Source: Leptasterias polaris (Eukaryota; Echinodermata; Asteroidea; Forcipulatida; Asteriidae). Taken from it: DNA of 64,000 nucleotides. A model generated the notes under the pieces. That model did no database searches. It worked only from the letters and a program-made list of their open reading frames with translations, and was not told the origin of the DNA. Made by a program: the position numbers and the translations under genes. Location of the stretch: assembly GCA_037783415.1 (NCBI GenBank), contig JAZGTN010000117.1, positions 310,001-374,000 of the forward strand. The letters run 5' to 3'. Positions 27,101 to 33,046 of the stretch are shown here, one piece after another (within the stretch, counting starts at the first letter, position 1; every line of letters begins with the position of its first letter).

Positions 27101-30100
27101 AGTATAAAACATTGTGAGAAACCACTCCCTCTGAAGTAACGTAGTTTTTGAGAAAGAGGTACATGTAACTTCTCACTAAAATAATAAAAGACTTCATGCA
27201 TGAAGCCTTTTATTAGCATCTGAAAGCACACAAAATTGTGCAACAAGGGTGTTTTTTCTTTCTTTATTTTCTTGCAACTTCGATGACCGATTCAGCCCAA
27301 ATTTTCACAGGTTTGTTATTTTATGCATATAGATGTTGGGATACACCGAGTGACAATACTAGTCTTTGATAATTACCAAACATGTTCAGTGCCTTTAAAT
27401 AGCTCCAGCTTTGTCTTTATCAGTCGTTAAATACCAAGTAAACATGGTCATGTGACCACCTTTCAACCAATAGGACTGCCTAAACTGTCAGGGGTACATG
27501 TATTTATGAATTATGTTTTTAAGAATGATTATTTAAGAATTGAATACTTGATACAGATGGATTATGCTGCATTTGTAAACTACGATTGACCAATGTTGCC
27601 AGGCAACAAAGAAAACAAAAATGCCTACTGCAGCTTCATGATGGTTGTTTTGATGAGAAATGGTCACAACTTACGACCTTGATAGTGTCAGGTCCGTGTT
27701 CCGGGAGGACAAACGACGTTTGGTAAAACTGTGACGGAGACTCCAATTGTCCCCCGAGTCCTCTATGCTATGCCGCCCGCTGTTGTTGGGGCATAAACAA
27801 GCATTCAGACAAACAAACTAACAAACACACAAACAAGCAGACTCCAGCCATTTTGCCATCTGTCAATCACAGCACCCAATTTCATTCAGCTGCTTACCAG
27901 AATATGGTTACCAGCCAAAATACCATCACACACAACTTTTGACTGGTCCCCTGCTTGGTTTTGCTTAGCAGAACACTGTTAAGCAAACTTGTCTGCTTAA
28001 AAGCAGCTCTACAAAATCGGGCCCTGGGCTCGTACATTTCACAAAGAGCCAAGATTGATCTTATGATCTTATATCAAACTTAACTGACTGTGCAAAGCGT
28101 GAAGTCACAACACAAATGGTGATTTTGGCAACCCGTCTTGGACAAAAATGAATTTCAGTGCTTTTTTAAAATCAAGCCCATATCTCTTTTTATACAAATT
28201 TGGGTCCAATTTCATGGTACAGCTTAACATGAAAACATTCGCTTATGCTGCCCTGCATAAATGCAGTATTCCTTAAGTGGTAAGCACAAAATTATATGGT
28301 TAGCATGCAATGAAATTGGGCCTGGATAGATGGTTTTAAATACCCTTACATTGAAGCCACTGGAAGACATGTTACCACTCAAAAGAGCTACACATGTAAG
28401 CAATAATTCATATTTTGACTGCGGCACATTTTGGCAATATGCTGCATTGATCATGATGCAGAAGTTTCAACCAGTTTGTAAAAATAGGAAGCATTTTGGC
28501 AACCCAACCAGAAGTACATGTTTGAGCTTCGGTCAGTGGTTTTTGGGTGTTCAGCTCAGACGCTATGAATGTAGCTGCACCTTGCCAAACAGTAACCGAC
28601 TTATTGGCTCGGTTAGGCTTGATGTCAAGGTGGTGCATTTTACAAATAAACAAAAATGTATACTGAAGCCTTTTAAAATGACAAACCTTGAAGTATACCA
28701 ATCTGTTGGTAAAATTATAAAGATTAAAGATATTGCTTGAAAATTAAAAATTTCAAGAGATGTAACTACGTCACCAACTGGTTACTGACCCATTTTTGTT
28801 AACTCGCGGAAATTGTTTGGTCAGTGGATTTTATGTCAGGTACTTGTTTCTGGTCGAGGTTCGCTGAGGCGTACGCCAAACTTTGGGTGGGAATTTTGGT
28901 TTTCAACATGACAGATGCTTGAGTTTACAATCATCAGCATAAAATGTATATTTCCTTAGTTTGATTTTGCTGGAGTAATGTAGTTGGTCTGTCTTATCAA
29001 ACTGCACACCACACTTTGGGTGGGTTACATTTGGTTTTCAGGGTAGCAGATTTTTACAGTATCTTATGAAAAACCCATCATGACAACATTCGACTACCAA
29101 CATTAAGATAAAAACTACCCTAACTTGGCCGTATCTGTCACCGCCTCCTTCAAACAATGGGTATTTAATATCCCCAATCAGGAAACTTTTGAGTGAGAAT
29201 AGTATCTCCCTGGGAGAATTTCACCCGTTCTAAGAACAAGTTACAATAATTGGCAATAAGAATAAGTGAATACTTACTGTATGGGATCCTTGGGAGAGGG
29301 TTTACGCTTTCCACTGCGGACTTGTGAGGGATCCAGAAGAGAATGCTCCCATATTGAGTTTGCACCATTTGTAACAAGAGCATACACCATCTAAAACATA
29401 AAAAATAATTACAAAGTCTTATATGGGCCTACATGTAGCGCAGGTAGATAAGGTACTCATAGTACTCGAACAAACAGAAACATTTTAGGACAGGTTTTTG
29501 AATTTTCAGATTTATATTAAAACCAGTTTATCAAGCACATTAGGGTTTGCAATGTGCTGCCGCGCATTTAGCAGCAACTGCCAGAAACACTGGGGAAAAC
29601 TCAATTACTGGGTTCTATTTCGTGCAATACACAACACACGGGGCCTACAGCTTTATGCCCCTTTATGATTAGGAGTAATCACAAGTAAAATCGCATTTAA
29701 ATTATGTGACCCTTGACATGAATCCTTAACCAAATTTATGCAAAACAGACTATGCATGCTGGCACCAGAAGATCTACATATGTATAGAGGGCGGTTCAGT
29801 TCACATGTATACTGACCTCTCTAAGGCTCCTTGGCCATTGTGAGCCATGGTTGATGGCACGGATCTGGGAGATGTGTCGTCCAAGGCTACGGTGCACACT
29901 GCAGCATTCATCACAAACCAAAACCCCACGATTCAGCGAGGCCCATCCTGGATCTGTGGGAAAAAAAGTGTAGGCCTTACTTGGTAAAGTGTGTATTTAA
30001 AATTTGTAAACTACAAGGTTCGCCCCAGCATTTTTAAAAGCTGTGGGCTTTCTGGACCCAAATTTGTGGATGTTTGGCCGAAGCACGCTAAATTGAAAAA

Positions 30101-32777
30101 AGGTCTTCAGAATGTGTTTCTACTTTGTGTTTATCTTGGTTTTAAAATTCCTACTGTGCAATCGGAGCATCTATATGGTTTTCTCATAATTTTGTTTGCG
30201 TACCAGTCAAAATTTGGCCTGATACACTAGCGTACATGGGGAGAACTTGGTACTTGGTAACTCCTAAATACTCTGCAAGGAAGTTTAACAAGGAGGCCCC
30301 TAGGGGAGGTGGAACTGAACTTAAATGAACTTCAAAGAACTTAAATTCCTAAAGGAATCATGGTTTGGGGCACCTATGGTGCACTGTGGGAGTTTATGTC
30401 CTAACTGTTCTGGGTTTGAAGGAGTGCAGGTAAGTATCTGTTCTAGGGATTTGTTCTATAAGCTGTTGGTTGTGAACTACGTGTTTATTTCCATCATTTC
30501 ATATATGTTGGCAAAATTCTGTCAATTGGCATGATATCCGACTGCGCTGTGTTATTGGGCAATCAGCCATTTAGGGGAATGTGCAGCCATCGGGCAATCT
30601 CGTAAGGACTAAGGAAGTGTTTGCGCCATCGACAGATTGTGCAATGCAACATGCATAAACGAGTTTGCACAAACAGTATATCGGGAAGGAAGATCATTAT
30701 CTCAGTCAATTGTGCAGCAATGGTTTTAAATGAACGGTCGATCTGTTGCTTTATGGTTAGGGTTAGAGTTAGGGTTAGGTGGGTGCGGTGGTCCATTAAT
30801 CCCGTAGTCACGGAACTAATGACATGTTCGACCGATTGAGCTTTCACTGCAGGGCTTTTTATTCAAAAGATAATGTGACATACTATTTACTAACAGTGTT
30901 GTATGACTCGAGTCCAGGACTCGGACTCGAGTCCGTCTCGAGTCACAATTTCGGTGACTCGGACTTGACTCGAGTCACGTCTGCAAAAGACTCGGACTTG
31001 GACTCGGACTCGACTATCATGACTCGGACTTGTCCCCGAGGACTCGTGACTCGAGTCACGTATTTTCACAAACAAAACCTTTTTTAAATAATAAAAACAA
31101 TTCCGATGATCCGATCGTCATTCCCGGAGTGCACAAAGAAAGACATGGAGTTAACGTCTAGCACAATAAATAAGTACACTGTCGTATGGTGTTGCAAGTA
31201 ATAGTGTTCGTGATTATTGTGTAGATGGCCATCTACGTACAGCGCGTGTATGTTCGATTCGTATGTTCAATACGCAAAATAACACTGGGATGCATGACAC
31301 CAGTATTATGCTGGTATTCTGTCAACGTTAACACCATAGCCACTGTTTGTGCTTGATGCATTACTAGGGAAATGGCATGTCTGGTACCTGTAAAACACAG
31401 CCTGCATATTGCACTGTGATGGCTGTGTGTTGTTTGCACCAGTTTCTACACATGGTCAACACACACACACGACGTCAAGTTTGGTCACGTCACAAGTAAA
31501 AAGTAGTACAACATTTTTTCAGTCATGGCATATCTGCCGTTCCGCACCGTATTGTTTCTTTTGGTTATACCAACTTTAACAAAAACTTTAACAGAACTTT
31601 GTTTAAAATAAAGAGTTTTTGTTGTTGTCATTTCCAATTCTTATTTTACGACATTTGGCTTGCAATCAATATTTAAACAAGTGACTCGTGACTCGGACTC
31701 GGACTTGGACCAAGTGACTCGTGACTCGGACTCGGACTCGGACCAAGTGACTCGGACTCGGACTCGACCCAAGTGACTTGAGACTCGGACTCAACACAGG
31801 TGACTCGACTACAACACTGTTTACTAAACAGATGAAGTTTAAAGGTCAAAGAGAAAGACTAAAAGAGTGGGGAGTCAAGAATATCAATATATGGGAGGAA
31901 CATTTACAATCATAATTTTACTATAAGGATGCAATTTTCAGCCACGCTGCTCCCACCGTAAGTTATTTCTAATACGCTACACCACGCATTGGCACTACCA
32001 TGGAGCAATTCTAGTTTTAAGTAATGCTCCATGGCACTACGTACATGTACGTACTCTTGGCACTACATGGCAATTTCCATCTGTTTCAATTTATAACAAT
32101 TCTTGTTCAAATTTGGTAAAAATAATCTTATTTTAAAGATTAACAATAACAGATTACACTCTAAACTTTGTAAACACCCTCATTTATATATTTGACTTTT
32201 TGTCAACTCAATGACAATGCCAATAATATAATGTGAATGTCAGTTTGCTTCGATTTTACATTTTTAATTTATTTCATTATTCATAATCATATGGTTCGGT
32301 TAGACCCAGTAACTGGGGCGCTGTACTCCTTTTTTCGAAATTTTGACATCATCGGTCGTACTAGCGATGATGTCAAAATTTCGAAAAAAGGAGTACAGCG
32401 CCCCAGTTACTGGGTCTAATGGTTCGGTTGGGTTTTGTGTTACGAATACTATTGCGAACGGCTTTATACTGCTGGCAGAAATTATTCAGTGCTTCATTGA
32501 TTTCCCTAATGGTAGGCCGTATCAGTTTCTCTGTGGGCTAGGCTAACAACGACAATGTCAATGACAGTCTGACGTCTTGCTAGCCATTCTATTCTAGCCT
32601 GCTTCTTAAAAAACTAAAACTACAACAAAAGTTGAATCTCAATTTTCATTGACTTTTTGTATTTTTAAATGGCTCAAATGTACCAATTCCAAGTAAAAAT
32701 TCATAAACTTATTTACACTTACCAGGCAATCCACAATCTGCACAAATTTCTCCAGGAACCCGTTGCTTTGCCCTCAT
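2935..32777 (-). CDS. GIT: GIT-family ARF GTPase-activating scaffold protein (complete gene, about 19 coding exons)
   Basis: This is the only host gene I can recognise. Joining the listed exons gives about 783 codons (767 without the tentative exon 13), against roughly 760 for vertebrate GIT1/GIT2. Order: ArfGAP zinc finger C-X2-C-X16-C-X2-C (C12, C15, C32, C35) with arginine finger R40 in VHRSLGRH; ankyrin repeats about 135-235; Spa2-homology segments about 270-300 and 329-360; acidic YDSVASDDDDD linker; leucine-rich coiled coil about 450-520; C-terminal FAT domain about 655-783. Known family role: inactivates ARF6-type GTPases and scaffolds PIX exchange factors, PAK and paxillin at adhesions, endosomes and centrosomes. 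All introns are GT-AG and phases agree throughout. Start chosen: first ATG ahead of the zinc finger, aligned with the GIT1 start. Whether it is the sole GIT gene cannot be told from this window. Confidence 0.96.
3291..3690 (+). repeat. tRNA-derived SINE, 5'-truncated head
   Basis: The B-box-like GTGGGTTCGAATCCTGG, followed by a 'tgatgacac' segment and a body ending '..tactcctaaagagttgagatg..aggggtaataatgttgtaa', matches the SINEs at 19222-19545 and 20893-21115. Lies in GIT intron 18. Confidence 0.75.
3923..3986 (-). CDS. GIT: GIT exon 18 (FAT domain)
   Basis: 64 bases, one base of a split Ser codon then 21 codons ending in NEMANLFPE before GTGAGT. It matches the GIT helix that reads CSEKIHLAVTEMASLFP in vertebrates. 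Confidence 0.93.
4489..4593 (+). pseudogene. LINE retrotransposon fragment: C-terminus of reverse transcriptase
   Basis: The plus frame reads APKLWNALSFHIRSEQKLTS, then FKCNIKTHLFKVAF and a TAG stop. This is the characteristic end of CR1/L2/Rex-type reverse transcriptases (PxLWNxLP..IR....SL..FKxxLKTHLF). No more of the ORF is present upstream, so this is a 5'-truncated dead copy. The sequence that resumes at 6044-6233, ending in an (ATT)n tail, is probably its 3' UTR, split by the element at 4724-6041. Confidence 0.75.
4724..6041. mobile_element. TA-flanked DNA transposon, non-autonomous, 1.3 kb
   Basis: Perfect 25-base terminal inverted repeats begin CCGTATTTTCCTGCGGATAA at 4724 and end with the inverse at 6041. 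TA dinucleotides flank both ends (4722-4723 and 6042-6043). No transposase frame is present. The interior contains short tandem repeats at about 4960-5060. The TA duplication is compatible with a Tc1/mariner-superfamily relative, but the termini do not let me name a family. Confidence 0.8.
4955..5062. repeat. Short tandem repeat, three copies of TTTCATTCCAACAATGCCGC
   Basis: The 20-base core recurs three times with spacers of about 13-26 bases, inside the TA-flanked transposon. Open frames on both strands here are products of the repeat and not genes. Confidence 0.8.
6044..6233 (+). repeat. Probable LINE 3' UTR and (ATT)n tail
   Basis: Ends 'tgtatgtaaggggcgcaatataaa' followed by (ATT)n, the form typical of CR1/L2-like 3' tails. 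Orientation agrees with the reverse-transcriptase fragment at 4489-4593. Confidence 0.55.
6407..6610 (-). CDS. GIT: GIT exon 17 (linker and first FAT helix)
   Basis: The acceptor TTCTTTCCCCAG is strong and the donor is ACAG/GTAATT. It encodes a Ser/Pro-rich linker and then VPTLEEIVSATDKITKRIQ, the first FAT helix. The open frame runs back through the intron, so the splice acceptor, not a start codon, sets its 5' edge. Confidence 0.92.
6666..6860. repeat. CAGTGCAA-family MITE
   Basis: Left end CAGTGCAAAAATGTTGTATC, right end its near inverse (GATACAATGTTTTTGCACTG). A relative lies at 20394-20608. Ends beginning CAGTG resemble hAT termini, but no clean 8-base duplication is visible. Lies in GIT intron 16. 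Confidence 0.75.
7282..7370 (-). CDS. GIT: GIT exon 16
   Basis: 89 bases between CTCACAG and GTCAGT. It encodes a polar linker containing GSDYDNTQ, the counterpart of DSDYENTQ in vertebrate GITs. Confidence 0.9.
7845..7924 (-). repeat. tRNA-derived SINE head, second type
   Basis: On the minus strand it reads GGCTGGCTAGTGGGTAAAGC (A-box region) and GGTTCGATTCC (B box). It lacks a proper acceptor stem, so it is a SINE head and not a tRNA gene. Its head differs from the Ser/Leu-like SINEs elsewhere in the window. Confidence 0.6.
7977..8282 (-). CDS. GIT: GIT exon 15 (end of coiled coil, linker)
   Basis: 306 bases, phase 0 at both ends. It starts VEKLKEENEQLRAIQ, the last coiled-coil heptads, then a low-complexity linker with RPMSMIDTRLSSSKPF, which resembles the SMYE...LKPF segment of GITs. 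Confidence 0.93.
8380..8634 (-). repeat. SINE body fragment (minus strand)
   Basis: The stretch 'acactggggcaaaccccttctc..actgggttctt..cacaacacac' matches the body of the full SINEs at 19651-20024 and 24412-24829. The tRNA head is missing. Confidence 0.65.
8636..8770. repeat. Fragment of an ACCGTAATCTTCGGAATATAAGCCGC-type transposon end
   Basis: Starts TACCGTAATCTTCGGAATAT and carries three 'tataagccgc' motifs. It resembles in style the termini of the TA-flanked element at 4724-6041. No matching opposite end was found, so it is a partial copy. Confidence 0.5.
9568..9717 (-). CDS. GIT: GIT exon 14 (coiled coil)
   Basis: 150 bases, phase 0 at both ends. SSDVSEEHITLKEFLQVKKQ and SEAKVAQLLAMNKDLNQDV follow vertebrate GIT (TLQEYLELKKAL...SEAKVQQLM). 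Heptad leucines fit the dimerising coiled coil of the family. Confidence 0.95.
11317..11686. repeat. CAGGGCTCAAATTT-family MITE, 370 bases
   Basis: The ends CAGGGCTCAAATTT and AAATTCAAGCCCTG are inverted repeats with two mismatches. TTTCA is found on both outer flanks. The CAGGG terminus recalls hAT elements, but the 5-base flank repeat is shorter than the usual 8. Related sequence appears at about 60640-60735 and 61861-62690. Confidence 0.7.
12666..12713 (-). CDS. GIT: GIT exon 13, tentative 48-base in-frame exon
   Basis: The interval is bounded by GTCGTCAAG and AAG/GTAGAC and encodes MAPAMARSFSEGSSKK, 16 codons in phase 0 on both sides, so it can be included or skipped. The RSFSEGSS string resembles NRARSMDSSDLSDG of GIT1 just before the coiled coil. 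The acceptor is weak (AAG, poor pyrimidine tract). It begins with ATG, so it might instead be an alternative first exon for a short isoform. Confidence 0.45.
13130..13368 (-). repeat. tRNA-derived SINE
   Basis: The minus strand begins GTGTAGTGGTCATGGCCACC and contains GTGGGTTCGATCCCCAGTCA, then the family body including 'cagggctgtatactccc' in diverged form. Lies in GIT intron 12. Confidence 0.8.
13553..13717. repeat. GGGCCCAATTTCAT-family MITE, partial
   Basis: The right end CTCCATTAAATTGGGCCC is clear. The left end is degraded (ACGGAGCTGCCCAAGCAC). The interior 'ttaccagccaatatac..ctggtcccctgctta' matches the family. Confidence 0.75.
13750..14062. repeat. TATAGACCTTTC-family MITE, 313 bases
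   Basis: Inverted ends TATAGACCTTTC and GAAAGGTCTATA; TA at both edges could be the target duplication. No coding capacity. Confidence 0.65.
14575..15005. repeat. G-rich minisatellite, about 30-base unit
   Basis: Repeated units of the form GGTCCAGCCTCAGTGGGAGG, variably 'ggtttagcctcaatagg', extend over about 430 bases, interrupted by a run of about 23 G at 14716-14738. Strong strand asymmetry (G on plus). The frames reading through it are Pro- or Gly-rich artefacts. Confidence 0.85.
15162..15346 (-). CDS. GIT: GIT exon 12 (acidic linker)
   Basis: 185 bases between TTTTCTAG and GTGAGTG. It has a proline run (APPPPL) and YDSVASDDDDDGD, matching YDSVASDED in GIT1; the Tyr is residue 402 here. 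A longer open frame over 14667-15512 reads through both splice sites into a minisatellite and is not a larger protein. Confidence 0.93.
15402..15770 (+). repeat. tRNA-derived SINE, near full length
   Basis: The head GTGTGTCTTGGCCGGGAGGT...CAAAGCTCTGGTG...GTGGGTTCGAGTCCC is Ser/Leu-tRNA-like. The body ends 'gcgctttgagatgcccgtagaaaaagctctatataaaat', a 3' tail of LINE-mobilised type. Confidence 0.8.
15805..15928 (-). CDS. GIT: GIT exon 11 (second Spa2-homology segment)
   Basis: Encodes GRQKLARFSAREFATLIIDI and continues LKEAKRRQQ, nearly identical to vertebrate GIT. This SHD region binds PIX in known family members. Acceptor ATCCAG, donor AAAG/GTAAAG. Confidence 0.97.
16075..16262 (+). repeat. 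SINE 3' fragment
   Basis: Shares '..tttggctactggtgctgcttactccaaaggagcttagag..aggggtaaaaatattgtaa' with the SINE at 3291-3690 and is followed by an (ATT)n tract. The head is absent. Confidence 0.65.
16310..16404 (-). CDS. GIT: GIT exon 10
   Basis: Encodes IWSSLQKPNF...VPFLPLNPELSSTRNQ. Two acceptors are possible. CAACAG at 16405 keeps phase with exon 9 and restores the conserved Trp; the closer TTACAG at 16388 would shift the frame and is rejected. Confidence 0.95.
17665..17737 (-). CDS. GIT: GIT exon 9 (first Spa2-homology segment)
   Basis: 73 bases encoding LSNHLFEELAMDVYDEVDRR, which is invariant against the vertebrate sequence as I remember it. Donor CTCGA/GTAAGT. Confidence 0.97.
18375..18472 (-). 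CDS. GIT: GIT exon 8
   Basis: Encodes GGQHFLIPEMADSSLD and EMARKKLQA, the signature entry to the SHD region. Acceptor CTTTCAG, donor GCT/GTAAGT. Confidence 0.97.
18551..18760. repeat. Minisatellite, 17-18-base unit GGCTTGAGGCTGGGGTTT
   Basis: About a dozen imperfect units in GIT intron 7, immediately between exons 7 and 8. It generates the Gly/Leu- and Pro/Lys-rich spurious frames on the two strands. Confidence 0.9.
18835..18929 (-). CDS. GIT: GIT exon 7 (end of ankyrin repeats)
   Basis: Encodes EEGHLELAERLVQCQYELTD and then RLTFFVCSKRP. The acceptor is CCACAG, followed by a second AG two bases on; the first keeps phase with exon 6. Confidence 0.96.
19222..19545 (+). repeat. tRNA-derived SINE
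   Basis: The head ATGTCGTGACCGAGCATTTT leads to GTGGGTTCGAATCCCGGTCA, then the body 'cacccaggggtataaatgggtacctg..agggctgtatactccccagggagctgag..'. Lies in GIT intron 6. Confidence 0.85.
19651..20024 (-). repeat. tRNA-derived SINE, full length
   Basis: The minus strand starts GTGTCGTGGCTGAGCGGATA, with CTCAGGCTCTGGTG (anticodon arm region) and GTGGGTTCGAGTCCTAGTCG. Its tail is an (ATT)n-like run at 19651. Confidence 0.85.
20219..20349 (-). CDS. GIT: GIT exon 6 (ankyrin repeats)
   Basis: Contains the canonical ankyrin TPLHVA and the loop GADPGAMDNNGQTPADLAK. Acceptor GTGGTAG, donor GCGAA/GTGAGT. Confidence 0.96.
20394..20608. repeat. CAGTGCAA-family MITE
   Basis: Left end CAGTGCAACAAGGTCGTATC and right end ACCTTGTTGCACTG. 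It shares its ends with 6666-6860. A further diverged piece ('gtgcaataacaaggccgtatctt') follows at about 20650-20730. Confidence 0.75.
20768..20854 (-). CDS. GIT: GIT exon 5 (first ankyrin repeat)
   Basis: 87 bases, phase 0. QLHSSVRTGNLETCLRLLSL is essentially identical to GIT1. Confidence 0.97.
20893..21115 (+). repeat. tRNA-derived SINE, truncated head
   Basis: Starts near 'gctggtggtttaagtcatcaagtgtggg', contains GTGGGTTCGAATCCTGGTCA and the 'ggctgtatactccccaggga' body motif. Confidence 0.8.
21812..21911 (-). CDS. GIT: GIT exon 4 (end of ArfGAP domain)
   Basis: Encodes SKSEFIRAKYQRLDFVHRL and ends KDLSK before GTAAGT; the equivalent vertebrate stretch is IKSEFIRAKYQMLAFVHKL. Confidence 0.97.
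23761..24126. repeat. TTAA-flanked MITE, AGGCACTGAACACGTTTGG family
   Basis: TTAA at each end. Inverted ends AGGCACTGAACACGTTTGGT and ACCAAACGTGTACAGTGCCT. A TTAA target is typical of piggyBac and Kolobok superfamilies; no transposase is present to decide between them. Confidence 0.85.
24328..24411 (+). repeat. LINE/SINE-type 3' tail with (TTA)n/(TAA)n microsatellite
   Basis: 'tgcgccttgaacacccagcagggtggatatgtgcgcataacaagtc' followed by (TTATTA)n, the tail shape shared by CR1-like LINEs and their SINEs. It abuts the tail of the opposite-facing SINE at 24412, so the microsatellite marks a tail-to-tail junction. Confidence 0.6.
24412..24829 (-). repeat. tRNA-derived SINE, full length, best-preserved
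   Basis: The minus strand begins GTGTCGTGGCCGAGCGGATA (A box), has CTCAAGCTCTGGTG and then GTGGGTTCGAGTCCCGGTCG (B box). The body runs about 330 bases to a tail near 24412. The head looks derived from a class II tRNA (Ser/Leu); the downstream body shows it is a SINE and not a tRNA gene. Confidence 0.88.
25150..25240. repeat. Short foldback MITE (GTACTTCCTGC ends)
   Basis: GTACTTCCTGCGAATTCGAAGC on the left pairs with GCTTCGCACGAAGCATTTGC..AGGAAGTAC on the right, total about 80 bases, with a CRE-like TGACGTCA in the loop region. Confidence 0.55.
25725..25902. repeat. GGGCCCAATTTCAT-family MITE
   Basis: The right end AGCTCTATGAAATTGGGCCC is intact. The left end is reduced to 'aggagctgctaaaaacacaaaaattggctaagc'. 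Confidence 0.8.
27017..27398. repeat. TTAA-flanked MITE, AGGCACTGAACACGTTTGG family
   Basis: Second copy, in opposite orientation to 23761-24126: its left half resembles the inverse of the right half of the first copy. TTAA at 27017-27020 and 27395-27398. Confidence 0.85.
27872..28024. repeat. GGGCCCAATTTCAT-family MITE
   Basis: Ends GCACCCAATTTCATTCAGCT and AGCTCTACAAAATCGGGCCC, with the usual 'ttaccagccaaaataccat' interior. Confidence 0.8.
28203..28322. repeat. GGGCCCAATTTCAT-family MITE, internally rearranged
   Basis: Ends GGTCCAATTTCATGG and ATGAAATTGGGCC are recognisable, but the interior differs from the other copies and the element is only about 120 bases. Confidence 0.6.
29278..29390 (-). 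CDS. GIT: GIT exon 3 (ArfGAP domain)
   Basis: Encodes NGANSIWEHSLLDPSQVRSG, a diagnostic GIT stretch. Acceptor TTTTAG, donor ACA/GTAAGT. It is separated from exon 4 by a 7.4 kb intron. Confidence 0.97.
29520..29705 (-). repeat. SINE body fragment
   Basis: 'acactggggaaaactcaattactgggttct..caatacacaacacacgggg' matches the SINE body. The tRNA-like head is lost. Confidence 0.65.
29817..29953 (-). CDS. GIT: GIT exon 2 (ArfGAP catalytic core)
   Basis: Encodes PGWASLNRGVLVCDECCSVH and RSLGRHISQIR. It holds the second zinc-binding cysteine pair and the arginine finger (R40). Acceptor TTCCCACAG, donor GAG/GTCAGT. Confidence 0.98.
30754..30780. repeat. Short interstitial telomere-like repeat
   Basis: GGTTAGGGTTAGAGTTAGGG and a further TTAGG: four imperfect TTAGGG units. 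It is too short to imply a former telomere. Confidence 0.6.
30894..31819. mobile_element. hAT-type non-autonomous transposon with GACTCG-rich ends
   Basis: Inverted termini CAGTGTTGTA (left) and TACAACACTG (right, preceded by ACTCG) are flanked by a perfect 8-base duplication TTTACTAA (30886-30893 and 31820-31827), the hAT hallmark. Both subterminal zones (about 30904-31060 and 31680-31810) are filled with degenerate GACTCGGACTCG repeats. The 600-base centre is unique and non-coding. Confidence 0.88.
32301..32418. mobile_element. Perfect foldback MITE, 54-base arms, 10-base target duplication
   Basis: Arms 32301-32354 and 32365-32418 appear to be exact inverted repeats starting TAGACCCAGTAACTGGGGCG, with a 10-base loop GTCGTACTAG. 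ATGGTTCGGT lies on both sides (32291-32300 and 32419-32428). A 9-10-base duplication is typical of Mutator-superfamily insertions. Lies in GIT intron 1. Confidence 0.88.
32723..32777 (-). CDS. GIT: GIT exon 1 (start codon, first zinc-finger cysteines)
   Basis: ATG at 32777-32775 starts MRAKQRVPGEICADCGLP, equivalent to the GIT1 N-terminus ending EVCADCSAP. The donor CCTG/GTAAGTG splits the following Asp codon. Confidence 0.96.
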
Positions 32778-32827
32778 TTTTGAGAGTAAATTTGGTCTAC
32801 TCTTGTCAAAAATAATGTCTCCACTCT

Positions 32828-32852
32828 ATCCGGAAGTAACACCCGACGTCAA
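32828..32852 (-). promoter_or_regulatory. Candidate GIT promoter motifs (ETS and CRE-like)
   Basis: CCGGAAGT at 32830-32837 is an ETS/GABP-type core, and TGACGTCG on the minus strand at 32844-32851 is a near-CRE. Both are 53-74 bases upstream of the GIT start codon, where a TATA-less housekeeping promoter would be expected. The promoter role is an inference from motif and position. Confidence 0.45.
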
Positions 32853-33046
32853 ACTTAAGAAAATTCTTACTCGTTCTCAAAGACACCACTTTTGACAGTC
32901 CCATTCTTCATTTCCACGCATTTGTACATCGGAGTTTCCTTTTTACCAGGGCCAGGGGGTCGATTGAATCTTAAGCTCTGGGAACGTTACGGGCCCCTGA
33001 GTTTCTGACGAGTGGGGGCGCTAAACATTGTTTTGTCAGCTCTTCG

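Larger units (their letters stand above)
21912..29277. other. GIT intron 3, repeat-rich
   Basis: 7.4 kb with no supportable exon. It contains two TTAA-flanked MITEs, a LINE/SINE-type tail at about 24328-24395, a full SINE, several GGGCCCAATTTCAT copies, an A/T homopolymer junction at 26410-26445 and many 'acatgtacatgta' stretches. The 136-codon open frame at 28330-28740 has no recognisable domain, and part of it overlaps AT-rich repeat. Confidence 0.7.

Noticed and set aside
28330..28740. 136-codon plus-strand frame in GIT intron 3
   Set aside because: No recognisable domain or codon bias, starts within sequence next to a MITE, and lies opposite to the host gene; chance frame is the simplest explanation.
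30754..30780. Ancient telomere fusion site
   Set aside because: Only about four imperfect TTAGGG units with no inverted partner array.
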